Shown here one piece after another: positions 31,536-44,956 of a DNA stretch of 64,000 nucleotides (the first letter of the stretch is position 1; each line of letters opens with the position of its first letter). The stretch is taken from contig NC_071351.1 of the NCBI RefSeq assembly GCF_027744825.2, forward strand, positions 16,753,001 through 16,817,000, given 5' to 3'. The translations under genes were made by a program, and so were the position numbers. This DNA comes from Synchiropus splendidus. Lineage: Eukaryota; Chordata; Actinopteri; Syngnathiformes; Callionymidae. The notes beneath the pieces are model-generated. The model saw only the letters and a program-made list of their open reading frames with translations, ran no database searches and was not told where the DNA came from.

Positions 31536-32559
31536 TCATGTTCTGAAGCTTCCCTGCAAAGTTATGGCACAAATCAGAAAATGCGTTTTCAGCCAGAGAT
31601 AAGGTGGGTTCCGGAACGCCAAACATAAAAATGTTGATAACTTTGGAAAAAACATTTCAGACAGCTTAGATTTGATGTGCAACTACTATAAAGACCCTTT
31701 CTGCTATAGTGGGAGGTGAAAATTTCATGTTCTGAAGCTTCCTTCAAAGTTATGGCACAATGCAGAAAACGCGTTTTCAGCCTGAGATAAGGTGGGTTCC
31801 GGAGCGCCAAACGTAAAAATGTTCATAGCTTTCGAGAAACACTTCAGACAACTTAGATTTGATGTGCAACTACTCGAAAGACCTTGTCTGTTATAGTGGC
31901 AGTTGAAAATTTCATGTTCTGGAGCTTCTCTGCAAAGTTAAGGAACAATGCAGAAAACGCGTTTTCAGCCTGAGATAAGGTGAATTCCGGAACACCAAAC
32001 ATAAAAATGTTGATAACTTTTGAAAAACACTTCAGACAGCTTAGATTTGATGTGCAACTACTAGAAAGACCCTTTCTGCTATAGTGGGAGGGGTGAACAT
32101 TTCATGTTCTGAAGCTTCCCTGAGAAGTTATGGCACAATGCACAAAACGCGTTTTCAGCCTGAGATAAGGTCGATTCCGGAACGCCAAACGTAAAAATGT
32201 TGATAACTTTGCAAAAACACTTCAGACAGCTTAGATTTGATGTGCAACTACTAGAAAGACCCTTTCTGCTATAGTGGGAGGTGAAAATTTCATGATCTGA
32301 AGCTTCCCAGAAAAGTTATGGCACATTTCAGAAAATAGGTTTTCAGCCTGAGATAAGGTGGGTTCCGGAACGCCAAACGTAAAAATGTTGATAACTTTGG
32401 AAAAACACTTCAGACAGCTTAGATTTGATGTGCAACTATTAGAAAGACACTTTCTGCTATAGTGGGAAGTGAACATTTCATTTTCTGAAGCTTCCCTGCA
32501 AAGTTATGGCACAATGCGTAAAACGCGTTTTCAGCCTGAGATAAGGTCGATTCCGGAAC

Positions 32560-32590
32560 GCCAAACATAAAAATGATAACTTTGGAAAAA
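32560..32590 (+). repeat. monomer start with 4-bp deletion
   Basis: The normal aaaaatgttgataac reads ataaaaatgataac, four bases short, so the register of the array shifts here. No other monomer with this deletion was noticed. Confidence 0.7.
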
Positions 32591-32640
32591 CACTTCAGAC
32601 AGTTTAGATTTGATGTGCAACTACTAGAAAGACCCTTTCT

Positions 32641-33170
32641 GCTATAGTGGGAGGTGAACATTTCATGTTCTGAAGCTTCCCTGAGAAGTTATGGCACAAT
32701 GCACAAAACGCGTTTTCAGCCTGAGATAAGGAGGGTTCCGGAACGCCAAACGTAAAAATGTTGATAACTTTGGAACAACACTTCAGACAGCTTTGATTTG
32801 ATGTGCAACTACTAGAAAGACCCTTTCTGCTACAGTGGGAGGTTAAAATTTCATGTTCTGAAGCTTCCCTGCAAAGTTATGGCACAATGCAGAAAACGCG
32901 TTTTCAGCCTGAGAAAAGGTGAGTTCCGGAACGCCAAACATAAAAATGTTGATAACTTTGGAAAAACACTTCAGACAGCTTAGATTTGATGTGCAACTGC
33001 TAGAAAGACCCTTTCTGCTTTAGAGGGAGGTGAAAATTTCATGATCTGAAGCTTCCCACAAAAGTTATGGCACATTTCAGAAAATACGTTTTCAGCCTGA
33101 GATAAGGTGGGTTCCGGAACGCCAAACGTAAAAATGTTTATAACTTTGGAAAAACACTTCAGACAGCTAA
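32641..33170 (+). repeat. 24-monomer-offset duplicate (partner 37,153-37,682)
   Basis: Shares ggagggttccgg, the cagctttgatttg monomer, aaaaggtgagttccgg, the ctttagagggagg monomer and gcacatttca with 37,153-37,682 at an offset of 4,512 bp (24 x 188). The match ends near 33,170, where ctactagaaggacc replaces ctacaagaaatacgc. Confidence 0.85.
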
Positions 33171-35480
33171 GATTTGATGTGCAACTACTAGAAGGACCCT
33201 TTCTGTTATCGTGGGATGTGAAAATTCCATGTTCTGAAGCTCCCCAGAAAAGTAAAGGCACAATGCAGAAAACGCGTTTTCAGCCAGAGATAAGGTGGGT
33301 TCCGGAACGCCAAACATAAAAATGTTGATAACTTTGGAAAAACTATTCAGACAGCTTAGATTTGATGTGCAACTACTAGAAAGACCCTTTCTGCTATAGT
33401 GGGAGGTGAAAATTTCATGATCTGAAGCTTCCCTGAGAAGTTATGGCACAATGCACAAAACGCGTTTTCAGTCTGAGATAAGGTGGGTTCCGAAACGCCA
33501 AACGTAAAAATGTTGATAACTTTGGAACAACACTTCAGACAGCTTAGATTTGATGTGCAACTACTAGAAAGACCCTTTCTGCTATAGTCGGAGGTGAAAA
33601 TTTCATTTTCTGAAGATTCCCTCCAAAGTTATGGCAAAATGCGTAAAACGCGTTTTCAGCCTGAGATAAGGTCGATTCTGGAACGCCAAACATAAAAATG
33701 TTGATAACTTTGGAAAAACAATTCAGACAGCTTAGATTTGATGTGCAACTACTAGAAAGACCCTTTCTGCTATAGTGGGAGGTGAACATTTCATGTTCTG
33801 AAGCTTCCCTGAGAAGTTATGGCACAATGCAGAAAACGCGTTTTCAGCCTGAGATTAGGTGGGTTCCGAAACGCCAAACGTAAAAATGTTGATAACTTTG
33901 GAACAACATTTCAGACAGCTTAGATTTGATGTGCAACTACTAGAAAGACCCATTCTGCTATAGTGGGAGGTGAAAATTTCATGTTCTGAAGCTTCCTTGC
34001 AAAGTTATGGCACAATGCAGAAATTGCGTGTTCAGCCTGAGATAAGGTTGATTCCGGAACGCCAAAACTAAAAATGTTGATAACTTTGGAACAACACTTC
34101 AGACAGCTTCGATTTGATGTGCAACTACTAGAAAGACTCTTTCTGCTATAGTGGGAGGTGAACATTTCATGTTGTAAAGGTTCCCTGCAAAGTTATGGCA
34201 CAATGCGTGAAACGCGTTTTCAGCCTGAGATAAGGTCGATTCCGGAACGCCATACATAAAAATGTTGATAACTTTGGAAAAACACATCAGACAGCTTAGA
34301 TTTGATGTGCAACTACTAGAAAGACCCTTTCTGCTATAGTGGGAGGTTAAAATTTCATGTTCGGAAGCTTCCACGAAAAGTTATGGCACAATGCAGACAA
34401 CGCGTTTTCAGCCTGAGATAAGGTCGATTTTGGAACGCCAAACGTAAAAATGTTGATAACTTTCGAAAAACACTTCAGACAACTTAGATTTGATGTGCAA
34501 CTACTAGAAAGACCCTTTCTGCTATAGTGGGACGTGAAAATTTCATGTTCTGAAGCTTCCCTGCAAAGTTATGGCACAATGCAGAAAACGCGTTTTCAGC
34601 TTGAGATAAGGTGGGTTCCGGAACGCCAAACGTAAAAATGTTGATAACTTTCGAAAAACACTTCAGACATCTTAGATTTGATGTGCAACTACTAGAAAGA
34701 CCCTTTCTGCTATAGTGGGAGGTCAAAATTTCATATTCTGAAGCTTCCCTGGAAAGTTATGGGACAATGCAGAAAACGATTTTTCATTGTGAGATAAGGT
34801 CGATTCTGGAACGCCAAACATAAAAATGTTGATAACTTACAAAAAACACTTCAGACAGCTTAGATTTGATGTGCAACTACTAGAAAGACCGTTTCTGCTA
34901 TAGTGGGAGGTTAAAATTTCATGTTCTGAAGCTTCCCTGCAAAGTTATGGCACAATGCAGAAAACGCGTTTTCAGCCTGAGATAAGGTGGGTTCCAAAAC
35001 GCCAAACGTAAAAATGTTGATCACTTTGGAACAACACTTCAGACAGCTTAGATTTGATGTGCAACTACTAGAAAGACCCTTTCTGCTATAGTGGGAGGTG
35101 AATATTTCATGTTCTGAACTTTTCCTGAGAAGCTATGGCACAATGCAGAAAACGCGTTTTCAGCCTGAGATAAGGTGGGTTCCGGAACGCCAATCGTAAA
35201 AATGTTGATTACTTTGGAACAACACTTCAGACAGCTTAGATTTGATGTGCAACTACTAGAAAGACCTTTTCTGCTATAGTGGGAGGTGAAAATTTCATTT
35301 TCTGAAGCTTCCCTGCAAAGTTATGGCACAATGCGTAACACGCGTTTTCAGACTGAGATAAGGTCGATTCCGGAACGCCAAAAATAAAAAAGTTGATAAC
35401 TTTGGAAAAACCTTTCAGACAGCTTTGATTTGATGTTTAACTACTAGAAAGACCCTTTCTGCTATAGTGGGAGGTGAACA

Positions 35481-37215
35481 TTTCATGTTCGGAAGCTTCC
35501 ATGCAAAGTTATGGCACAATGCAGACAATGCGTTTTCAGCCTGAGAAAAGGTCGATTCAGGAACACCAAACATAAAAATGTTGAAAACTTTCGAAAAACA
35601 CTTCAGACAGCTTAGATTTGATTTGCAACTACTAGAAAGACCCTTTCTGCTATAGTGGGACGTGAACATTTCATGTTCTGAAGCTTCCCTGAGAAGTTAT
35701 GGCACAATTCAGAAAACGCGTTTTCAGCCTGAGATAAGGTGGGTTCCGGAACGCCAAGCGTAAAAATGTTGATAACTTTTGAAAAACACTTCAGACAGCT
35801 TAGATTTGATGTGCAACTACTAGAAAGACCCTTTCTGCTATAGTGGGAGGTTAAATTTTCATGTTCGGAAGCTTCCATGCAAAGTTATGGCACAATGCAG
35901 ACAATGCGTTTTCAGCCTGAGAAAAGGTCGATTCAGGAACACCAAACATAAAAATGTTGATAACTTTCAAAAAACACTTCAGACAGCTTAGATTTGATGT
36001 GCAACTACTAGAAAGACCCTTTCTGCTATAGTGGGACGTGAAAATTTCATGTTCTGAAGCTTCCCTGCAAAGTTATGGCACAATGCAGAAAACGTGTTTT
36101 CAGCTTCAGATAAGGTGGGTTCCGGAACGCCAAACGTAAAAATGTTGATAACTTTCGAAAAACACTTCAGACATCTTAGATTTGATGTGCAACTACTAGA
36201 AAGACCCTTTCTGCTATAGTGGGAGGTCAAAATTTCATATTCTGAAGCTTCCCTGGAAAGTTATGGGACAATGCAGAAAACGATTTTTCATTGTGAGATA
36301 AGGTCGATTCTGGAACGCCAAACATAAAAATGTTGATAACTTACAAAAAACACTTCAGACAGCTTAGATTTGATGTGCAACTACTAGAAAGACCCTTTCT
36401 GCTATAGTGGGAGGTTAAAATTTCATGTTCTGAAGCTTCCCTGCAAAGTTATGGCACAATGCAGAAAACGAGTTTTCAGCTTGAGATAAGGTGGGTTCCG
36501 GAACGCCAAACATAAAAATGTTGATAACTTTCGAAAAACACTTCAGACAGCTTAGATTTGATGTGCAACTACTAGAAAGACCCTTTCTGCTATAGTGGGA
36601 GGTCAAAATTTCATTTTCTGAAGCTTCCCTGCAAAGTTATGGCACAATGTGTAAAACACGTTTTCAGCCTGAGATAAGGTCGATTCCGGAACGTCCAACA
36701 TAAAAATGTTGATAACTTTGCAAAAACACTTCAGACAGCTTAGATTTGATGTGCAACTACAAGAAATACGCTTTCTGCTATAGTGGGAGGTGAACATTTC
36801 ATGTTCTGAACTTTTCCTGAGAAGCTATGGCACAATGCAGAAAACGCGTTTTCAGCCTGAGATAAGGTGGGTTCCGGAACGCCAATCGTAAAAATGTTGA
36901 TTACTTTGGAACAACACTTCAGACAGCTTAGATTTGATGTGCAACTACTAGAAAGACCTTTTCTGCTATGGTGGGAGGTGAAAATTTCATTTTCTGAAGC
37001 TTCCCTGCAAAGTTATGGCACAATGCGTAACACGCGTTTTCAGACTGAGATAAGGTCGATTCCGGAACGCCAAAAATAAAAAAGTTGATAACTTTGGAAA
37101 AACCTTTCAGACAGCTTAGATTTGATGTTTAACTACTAGAAAGACCCTTTCTGCTATAGTGGGAGGTGAACATTTCATGTTCTGAAGCTTCCCTGAGAAG
37201 TTATGGCACAATGCA
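35481..37215 (+). repeat. 2,820-bp (15-monomer) offset duplicate, copy 1
   Basis: Nine monomers collinear and almost identical with 38,301-40,035. Markers in order: gttcggaagcttccatg, caggaacaccaaac, cgccaagcgtaaaaatg, tttcattgtgagataagg, gaacgtccaacataaaa, gttctgaacttttcctgag, gccaaaaataaaaaag. Confidence 0.92.
36800..37150 (+). repeat. 940-bp (five-monomer) offset duplicate (partner 37,740-38,090)
   Basis: The series gttctgaacttttcctgag, gccaatcgtaaaaatg, gtaacacgcg, gccaaaaataaaaaag is found at 36,802, 37,743 and 39,622 (and in part at 35,111). The spacings are 940 bp and 1,880 bp. Confidence 0.88.
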
Positions 37216-37699
37216 CAAAACGCGTTTTCAGCCTGAGATAAGGAGGGTTCCGGAACGCCAAACGTAAAAATGTTGATAACTTTGGAACAACACTTCAGAC
37301 AGCTTTGATTTGATGTGCAACTACTAGAAAGACCCTTTCTGCTACAGTGGGAGGTTAAAATTTCATGTTCTGAAGCTTCCCTGCAAAGTTATGGCACAAT
37401 GCAGAAAACGCGTTTTCAGCCTGAGAAAAGGTGAGTTCCGGAACGCCAAACATAAAAATGTTGATAACTTTGGAAAAACACTTCAGACAGCTTAGATTTG
37501 ATGTGCAACTGCTAGAAAGACCCTTTCTGCTTTAGAGGGAGGTGAAAATTTCATGATCTGAAGCTTCCCACAAAAGTTATGGCACATTTCATAAAATACG
37601 TTTTCAGCCTGAGATAAGGTGGGTTCCGGAACGCCAAACGTAAAAATGTTTATAACTTTGGAAAAACACTTCAGACAGCTTAGATTTGATGTGCAACTA

Positions 37700-38670
37700 C
37701 AAGAAATACGCTTTCTGCTATAGTGGGAGGTGAACATTTCATGTTCTGAACTTTTCCTGAGAAGCTATGGCACAATGCAGAAAACGCGTTTTCAGCCTGA
37801 GATAAGGTGGGTTCCGGAACGCCAATCGTAAAAATGTTGATTACTTTGGAACAACACTTCAGACAGCTTAGATTTGATGTGCAACTACTAGAAAGACCTT
37901 TTCTGCTATAGTGGGAGGTGAAAATTTCATTTTCTGAAGCTTCCCTGCAAAGTTATGGCACAATGCGTAACACGCGTTTTCAGACTGAGATAAGGTCGAT
38001 TCCGGAACGCCAAAAATAAAAAAGTTGATAACTTTGGAAAAACCTTTCAGACAGCTTTGATTTGATGTTTAACTACTAGAAAGACCCTTTCTGCTATAGT
38101 GGGAGGTGAACATTTCATGTTCTGAAGCTTCCCTGAGAAGTTATGGCACAATGCAGAAAACACGTTTTCAGCCTGAGATACGGTCGATTCCGGAACGCCA
38201 AACATAAAAATGTTGATAACTTTGGAAAAACACATCAGACAGCTGAGATTTGATCTGCAACTACTAGAAAGACCCTTTCTGCTATAGTGGGAGGTTAAAT
38301 TTTCATGTTCGGAAGCTTCCATGCAAAGTTATGGCACAATGCAGACAATGCGTTTTCAGCCTGAGAAAAGGTCGATTCAGGAACACCAAACATAAAAATG
38401 TTGAAAACTTTCGAAAAACACTTCAGACAGCTTAGATTTGATTTGCAACTACTAGAAAGACCCTTTCTGCTATAGTGGGACGTGAACATTTCATGTTCTG
38501 AAGCTTCCCTGAGAAGTTATGGCACAATTCAGAAAACGCGTTTTCAGCCTGAGATAAGGTGGGTTCCGGAACGCCAAGCGTAAAAATGTTGATAACTTTT
38601 GAAAAACACTTCAGACAGCTTAGATTTGATGTGCAACTACTAGAAAGACCCTTTCTGCTATAGTGGGAGG
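37700..38670 (+). repeat. 1,880-bp (ten-monomer) offset duplicate, copy 1
   Basis: Collinear with 39,580-40,550, through the acagctgagatttgatctgc, gttcggaagc and gccaagcgtaaaaatg monomers. The match stops near 38,670, where gaggttaaattttc replaces gaggtgaaaatttc. Confidence 0.88.
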
Positions 38671-40035
38671 TTAAATTTTCATGTTCGGAAGCTTCCATGC
38701 AAAGTTATGGCACAATGCAGACAATGCGTTTTCAGCCTGAGAAAAGGTCGATTCAGGAACACCAAACATAAAAATGTTGATAACTTTCAAAAAACACTTC
38801 AGACAGCTTAGATTTGATGTGCAACTACTAGAAAGACCCTTTCTGCTATAGTGGGACGTGAAAATTTCATGTTCTGAAGCTTCCCTGCAAAGTTATGGCA
38901 CAATGCAGAAAACGTGTTTTCAGCTTCAGATAAGGTGGGTTCCGGAACGCCAAACGTAAAAATGTTGATAACTTTCGAAAAACACTTCAGACATCTTAGA
39001 TTTGATGTGCAACTACTAGAAAGACCCTTTCTGCTATAGTGGGAGGTCAAAATTTCATATTCTGAAGCTTCCCTGGAAAGTTATGGGACAATGCAGAAAA
39101 CGATTTTTCATTGTGAGATAAGGTCGATTCTGGAACGCCAAACATAAAAATGTTGATAACTTACAAAAAACACTTCAGACAGCTTAGATTTGATGTGCAA
39201 CTACTAGAAAGACCCTTTCTGCTATAGTGGGAGGTTAAAATTTCATGTTCTGAAGCTTCCCTGCAAAGTTATGGCACAATGCAGAAAACGAGTTTTCAGC
39301 TTGAGATAAGGTGGGTTCCGGAACGCCAAACATAAAAATGTTGATAACTTTCGAAAAACACTTCAGACAGCTTAGATTTGATGTGCAACTACTAGAAAGA
39401 CCCTTTCTGCTATAGTGGGAGGTCAAAATTTCATTTTCTGAAGCTTCCCTGCAAAGTTATGGCACAATGTGTAAAACACGTTTTCAGCCTGAGATAAGGT
39501 CGATTCCGGAACGTCCAACATAAAAATGTTGATAACTTTGCAAAAACACTTCAGACAGCTTAGATTTGATGTGCAACTACAAGAAATACGCTTTCTGCTA
39601 TAGTGGGAGGTGAACATTTCATGTTCTGAACTTTTCCTGAGAAGCTATGGCACAATGCAGAAAACGCGTTTTCAGCATGAGATAAGGTGGGTTCCGGAAC
39701 GCCAATCGTAAAAATGTTGATTACTTTGGAACAACACTTCAGACAGCTTAGATTTGATGTGCAACTACTAGAAAGACCTTTTCTGCTATAGTGGGAGGTG
39801 AAAATTTCATTTTCTGAATCTTCCCTGCAAAGTTATGGCACAATGCGTAACACGCGTTTTCAGACTGAGATAAGGTCGATTCCGGAACGCCAAAAATAAA
39901 AAAGTTGATAACTTTGGAAAAACCTTTCAGACAGCTTAGATTTGATGTTTAACTACTAGAAAGACCCTTTCTGCTATAGTGGGAGGTGAACATTTCATGT
40001 TCTGAAGCTTCCCTGAGAAGTTATGGCACAATGCA
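38301..40035 (+). repeat. 2,820-bp (15-monomer) offset duplicate, copy 2
   Basis: Same ordered markers as 35,481-37,215 with only scattered single-base changes (for example gctatagtggg at 39,786 against gctatggtggg at 36,966). Confidence 0.92.
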
Positions 40036-40550
40036 GAAAACACGTTTTCAGCCTGAGATAAGGTCGATTCCGGAACGCCAAACATAAAAATGTTGATAAC
40101 TTTGGAAAAACACATCAGACAGCTGAGATTTGATCTGCAACTACTAGAAAGACCCTTTCTGCTATCGTGGGAGGTTAAATTTTCATGTTCGGAAGCTTCC
40201 ATGCAAAGTTATGGCACAATGCAGACAATGCGTTTTCAGCCTGAGAAAAGGTCGATTCAGGAACACCAAACATAAAAATGTTGAAAACTTTCGAAAAACA
40301 CTTCAGACAGCTTAGATTTGATGTGCAACTACTAGAAAGACCCTTTCTGCTATAGTGGGACGTGAACATTTCATGTTCTGAAGCTTCCCTGAGAAGTTAT
40401 GGCACAATACAGAAAACGCGTTTTCAGCCTGAGATAAGGTGGGTTCCGGAACGCCAAGCGTAAAAATGTTGATAACTTTTGAAAAACACTTCAGACAGCT
40501 TAGATTTGATGTGCAACTACTAGAAAGACCCTTTCTGCTATAGTGGGAGG
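39580..40550 (+). repeat. 1,880-bp (ten-monomer) offset duplicate, copy 2
   Basis: Same monomer order as 37,700-38,670. Together with the 940- and 2,820-bp offsets, it shows this region grew in multiples of five monomers. Confidence 0.88.
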
Positions 40551-43079
40551 TGAAAATTTCATTTTCTGAAGCTTCCCTGCAAAGTTATGGCACAATGCCG
40601 AAAACGCGTTTTCAGCCTGAGATAAGGTGGGTTCCGGAACGCCAAACATAAAAATGTTGATAATTTTGGAAAAAAACTTCAGACGGCTTAGATTTGATAT
40701 GCAACTACTAGAAGGACCCTTTCTGCTGTAGAGGGAGGTGAAAATTTCATGTTCTGAACCTTCCCTGCAAAGTTATTGCACAATGTGTAAAACGCGTTTT
40801 CAGCCTAAGATAAGGTCGATTCCGGAACGCCAGACATAAAAATGTTGATAACTTTGGAAAAACACATCAGACAGCTTAGATTTAATCTGCAACTACTAGA
40901 AAGAGCCTTTCTGCTATAGTGGGAGGTTAAAATTTCATGTTCGGAAGCTTCCATGCAAAGATATGGTACAATGCAGACAACGTGTTTTCAGCCTGAGATA
41001 AGGTCGATTCTGGAACGCCAAACATAAAAATGTTGATAACTTTCGAAAGACACTTCAGACAGCTTAGATTTGATGTGCAACTACTAGGAAGACCCTTTCT
41101 GCTATAGTGGGAGGTGAACATTTCATGTTCTGAAGCTTCCGTGCAAATTTATGGCACAATGGAGAAAACGCGTTTTCAGCTTGAGATAAGGTCGATTCCG
41201 GAACGCCAAACATAAAAATGTTGATAACCTTGGAAAAAAACTTCAGACAGCTTAAATTTGATGTGCAACTACTAGAAAGACCCTTTCGGCTATTGTGGGA
41301 GGTGAAAATTTCATGTCCTTAAGCTTCCTCGCAAAGTTATGGCACAATACAGAAAACGCCTTTTCAGCCTGAGATAAGGTTGATTCCCGAACGATAAACA
41401 TAAAAATGTTCATAACTTTGGAAAAACACTTCAGACAGCTTAGATTTGATGTGCAACTACTAGAAAGACCCTTTCTGCAATAGTGGGATGTGAACATTTC
41501 ATGTTCTGAAGCTTCCCTGCAAAGTTATTGCACAATGTGTAAAACGCGTTTTCAGCCTAAGATAAGGTCGATTCTGGAACGCCAAACGTAAAAATGTTGA
41601 TAACTTTGGAAAAACACATCAGACAGCTAAGATTTGATCTGCAACTACTAAAAAGACCCTTTCTGCTATAGTGGGAGGTGAACATTTCATGTTCTGAAGC
41701 TTCCCTGCACAGTTATGGCACAATGCAGACAATGCGTTTTCAGCCTGTGATAAGGTCGATTCCGGAACGCCAAACATAAAAATGTTGATAACTTTCGAAA
41801 AACACTTCAGACAGCTTAGATTTGATGTGCAGCTACTATAAAGACCCGTTCTGCTATAGTGGGAGGTGAACATTTCATGTTCTGAAGCTTCCCTGCAAAG
41901 TTATGGCACAATGCAGAAAACACGTTTTCAGCTTGAGATAACGTCGATTCCGGAACGCCAAACGTAAAAATGTTGATAACTTTGGAAAAACATTTCAGAC
42001 AGCTTAGATTTGATGTGCAACTACTAGAAAGACCCTTTCTGCTGTAGTGGGAGGTGAACATTTCATGTTCTGAAGCTTCCCTGCAAAGTTATTGCACAAT
42101 GCGTAAAACGCGTTTTCAGCCTAAGATAAGGTCGATTCCGGAACGCCAAACATTAAAATGTTGATAACTTTAGAAAAACACATCAGACAGCTTAGATTTG
42201 ATGTGCAACTACTAGAAAGACCCTTTCTGCTATAGTGGGACGTGAAAATTTCATGTTCTGAAGCTTCCCTGCAAAGTTATGGCACAATGCTTAAAACGCG
42301 TTTTCAGCTTGAGATAAGGTCGCTTCCGGAACGCCAAACATAAAAATGTTCATAACCTTGGAAAAAAACTTCAGACAGCTTAGATTTGATGTGCAACTAC
42401 TAGAAACACCCTTTCGGCTTTTGTGGGAGGTGAAAATTTCATGTCCTGAAGCTTCCTTGCAAAGTTATGGCACAACGCAGAAAACGCCTTTTCAGCCTGA
42501 GATAAGGTTGATTCCCGAACGATAAACATAAAAATGTTCATAACTTTGGAAAAACACTTCAGACAGCTTACATTTGATGTGCAACTTCTAGAAAGACCTT
42601 TTCTGCTATAGTGGGAGGTGAACATTTCATGTTCTGAAGATTCCCTGAAAAGTTATGGCACAATGCGTAAAACGCGTTTTCAGCCTGAGATAAGGTTGAT
42701 TCCGGAACGCCAAACATAAAAATGTTGATAACTTTGGAAAAACACATCAGACAGCTTAGATTTGATCTGCAACTACTAGAAAGACCCGTTCTGCTATAGT
42801 GGGAGGTGAACATTTCATTTTCTGAAGCTTCTCTGCAAAGTTATGGCACAATGCAGAAAACGCGTTTTTAGCTTGAGATAAGGTCGATTCCGGAACGCCA
42901 AACATAAAAATTTTGATAACTTTGGAAAAACACATCAGACAGCTTAGATTTGTTGTGCAACTACTAGAAAGACCCTTTCTGCTATAGTGGGAGGTGACAA
43001 TTTCATGTCCTGAAGCTTCTCTGCAAAGTTATGGCACAATGCGTAAAACGCGTTTTCAGCCTGAGATAAGGTTGATTCC

Positions 43080-44946
43080 GGAACGCCAAACATAAGAATG
43101 TTGATAACTTAAGAAAAACACTTCAGACAGCTTAGATTTGATGTGCAACTACTAGAAAGACCCTTTCTGCTATAGTGGGATGTTAAAATTTCATGTTCTG
43201 AAGCTTCCCTGCAAAGTTATGGCACAATGCGTGAAACGCGTTTTCAGCCTGAGATGGGGTTGATTTCAGAACGCCAAACGTAAAAATGTTGCTAACTCAG
43301 GAAAAACTCTACAGACAGCTTAGATTTGATGTGCAACTACTAGAAAGACCCTTTCTGCTATAGTGGGAGGTAAAAACTTCATGTTCCGAAGCTTCCCTGC
43401 AAAGTTATGGCACAATGCGTAAAACGCGTTTTCAGCCTGAGATGAAGTTGATTTCAGAACGCCGAACATAAAAATGTTGATAACTTTGGAAAAACACTTC
43501 AGACAGCTAAGATTTGATGTGCAACTACTAGAAAGACCCATTCTGCTATAGTGGGAGGAAAAAATTTCATGTTCTGAAGTCTCCCTGCAAAGTTATGGCT
43601 CAATGCAGAAAACGCGTTTTCAGCCTGAGATAAGGTGGGTTCCAGAACGCCAAAAACAAAAAAAATGTTGATAACTTTGGAAAAACACTTCAGACAGCTT
43701 AGATTTGATGTGCAACTACTAGAAATACCCTTTCTGCTATAGTGGGAGGAAAAAATTTCATGTTCTGAAGTCTCCCTGCAAAGTTATGGCTCAATGCAGA
43801 AAACGCGTTTTCAGCCTGAGATAAGGTGGGTTCCAGAACGCCAAAAACAAAAAAAATGTTGATAACTTTGGAAAAACACTTCAGACAGCTTGGATTTGAT
43901 GTGCAACTACTAGAAAGACCCTTTCTGCTATAGTGGGAGGTGAAAATTTCATGTTCTGAAGCTTCCCTGCAAAGTTATGGCACAATGCAGAAAACGCGTT
44001 TTCAGCCTGAGATAAGGTGGGTTCCAGAACGCCAAACATAAAAATGTTGATAACTTTGGAAAAACACTTCAGACAGCTTAGATTTGATGTGCAACTACTA
44101 GAAAGACCCTTTCTGCAACAGCGGGAGGTGAAAATTTCATGTTCTGAAGCTTCCCTACAAAGTTATGCCACAATGCAGGAAACGCATTTTCAGCCTGAGA
44201 TATGGTCGATTCCGGAACGCCAAACATAAAAATATTGACAACTTTGGAAAAACACTTCAGACAGCTTAGATTTGATGTGCACCTACTAGAAAGACACATT
44301 CTGCTATAGTGGGAGGTTAAAATTTCATGTTCTGAAGCTTTCCTGCAAAGTTATGGCACAATGCAGAAAACGCGTTTTCAGCCTGAGATAAGGTGGGTTC
44401 CAGAACGCCAAACATATAAATGTTGATTACTTTGGAAAAACACTTCAGACAGCTTGGATTTGATGTGCAACTACTAGAAAGACCCTTTCTGCTATATTGG
44501 GAGTTGAAAATTTCATGTTCTGAAGCTTTCCTGCAAAGTTATGGCACAATGCGTAAAACGCGTTTTCAGCCTGAGATAAGGTTGATTCCAGAACGCCAAA
44601 CATAAGAATGTTGATAACTTTAGAAAAACACTTCAGACAGCTTAGATTTGATGTGCAACAACTAGAAAGACCCGTTCTGCTATAGTGGGATGTTAAAATT
44701 TCATGTTCTGAAGCTTCCCTGCATAGTTATGGCACAATGCGTGAAACGCGTTTTCAGCCTGAGATGAGGTTGATTTCAGAACGCCAAACATGAAAATGTT
44801 GATAACTCAGGAAAAACTCTACATACAGCTTAGATTTGATGTGCAACTACTAGAAAGACCCTTTCTGCCATAGTGGGATGTTAAAATTTCATGTTCTGAA
44901 GCTTCCCTGCAAAGTTATGGCAAAATATGTAAAACGCGTTTTCAGG
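43080..44946 (+). repeat. block of segment-I-type monomers left of BEL copy 2
   Basis: Variants common in the first 17 kb dominate here: aaacataagaatg, aggttgatttcag, caggaaaaactctac, ctatattgggagttg, ctacaaagttatgccac, and finally caaaatatgtaaaacg with caggctgag (compare 16,200-16,320 and 19,230-19,310). The neighbouring 31-43 kb monomers mostly lack these, so the block was moved here by exchange between distant parts of the array. Confidence 0.7.
43541..43855 (+). repeat. recent dimer with A-rich insertion, 191-bp period
   Basis: Two consecutive monomers share ggaggaaaaaatttc, gaagtctccctgc, atggctcaatgc and ccaaaaacaaaaaaaatg. The insertion lengthens the monomer to about 191 bp. The two units are almost identical, so this is a single-monomer tandem duplication. 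Confidence 0.85.
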
Positions 44947-44956
44947 CTGAGATAAG

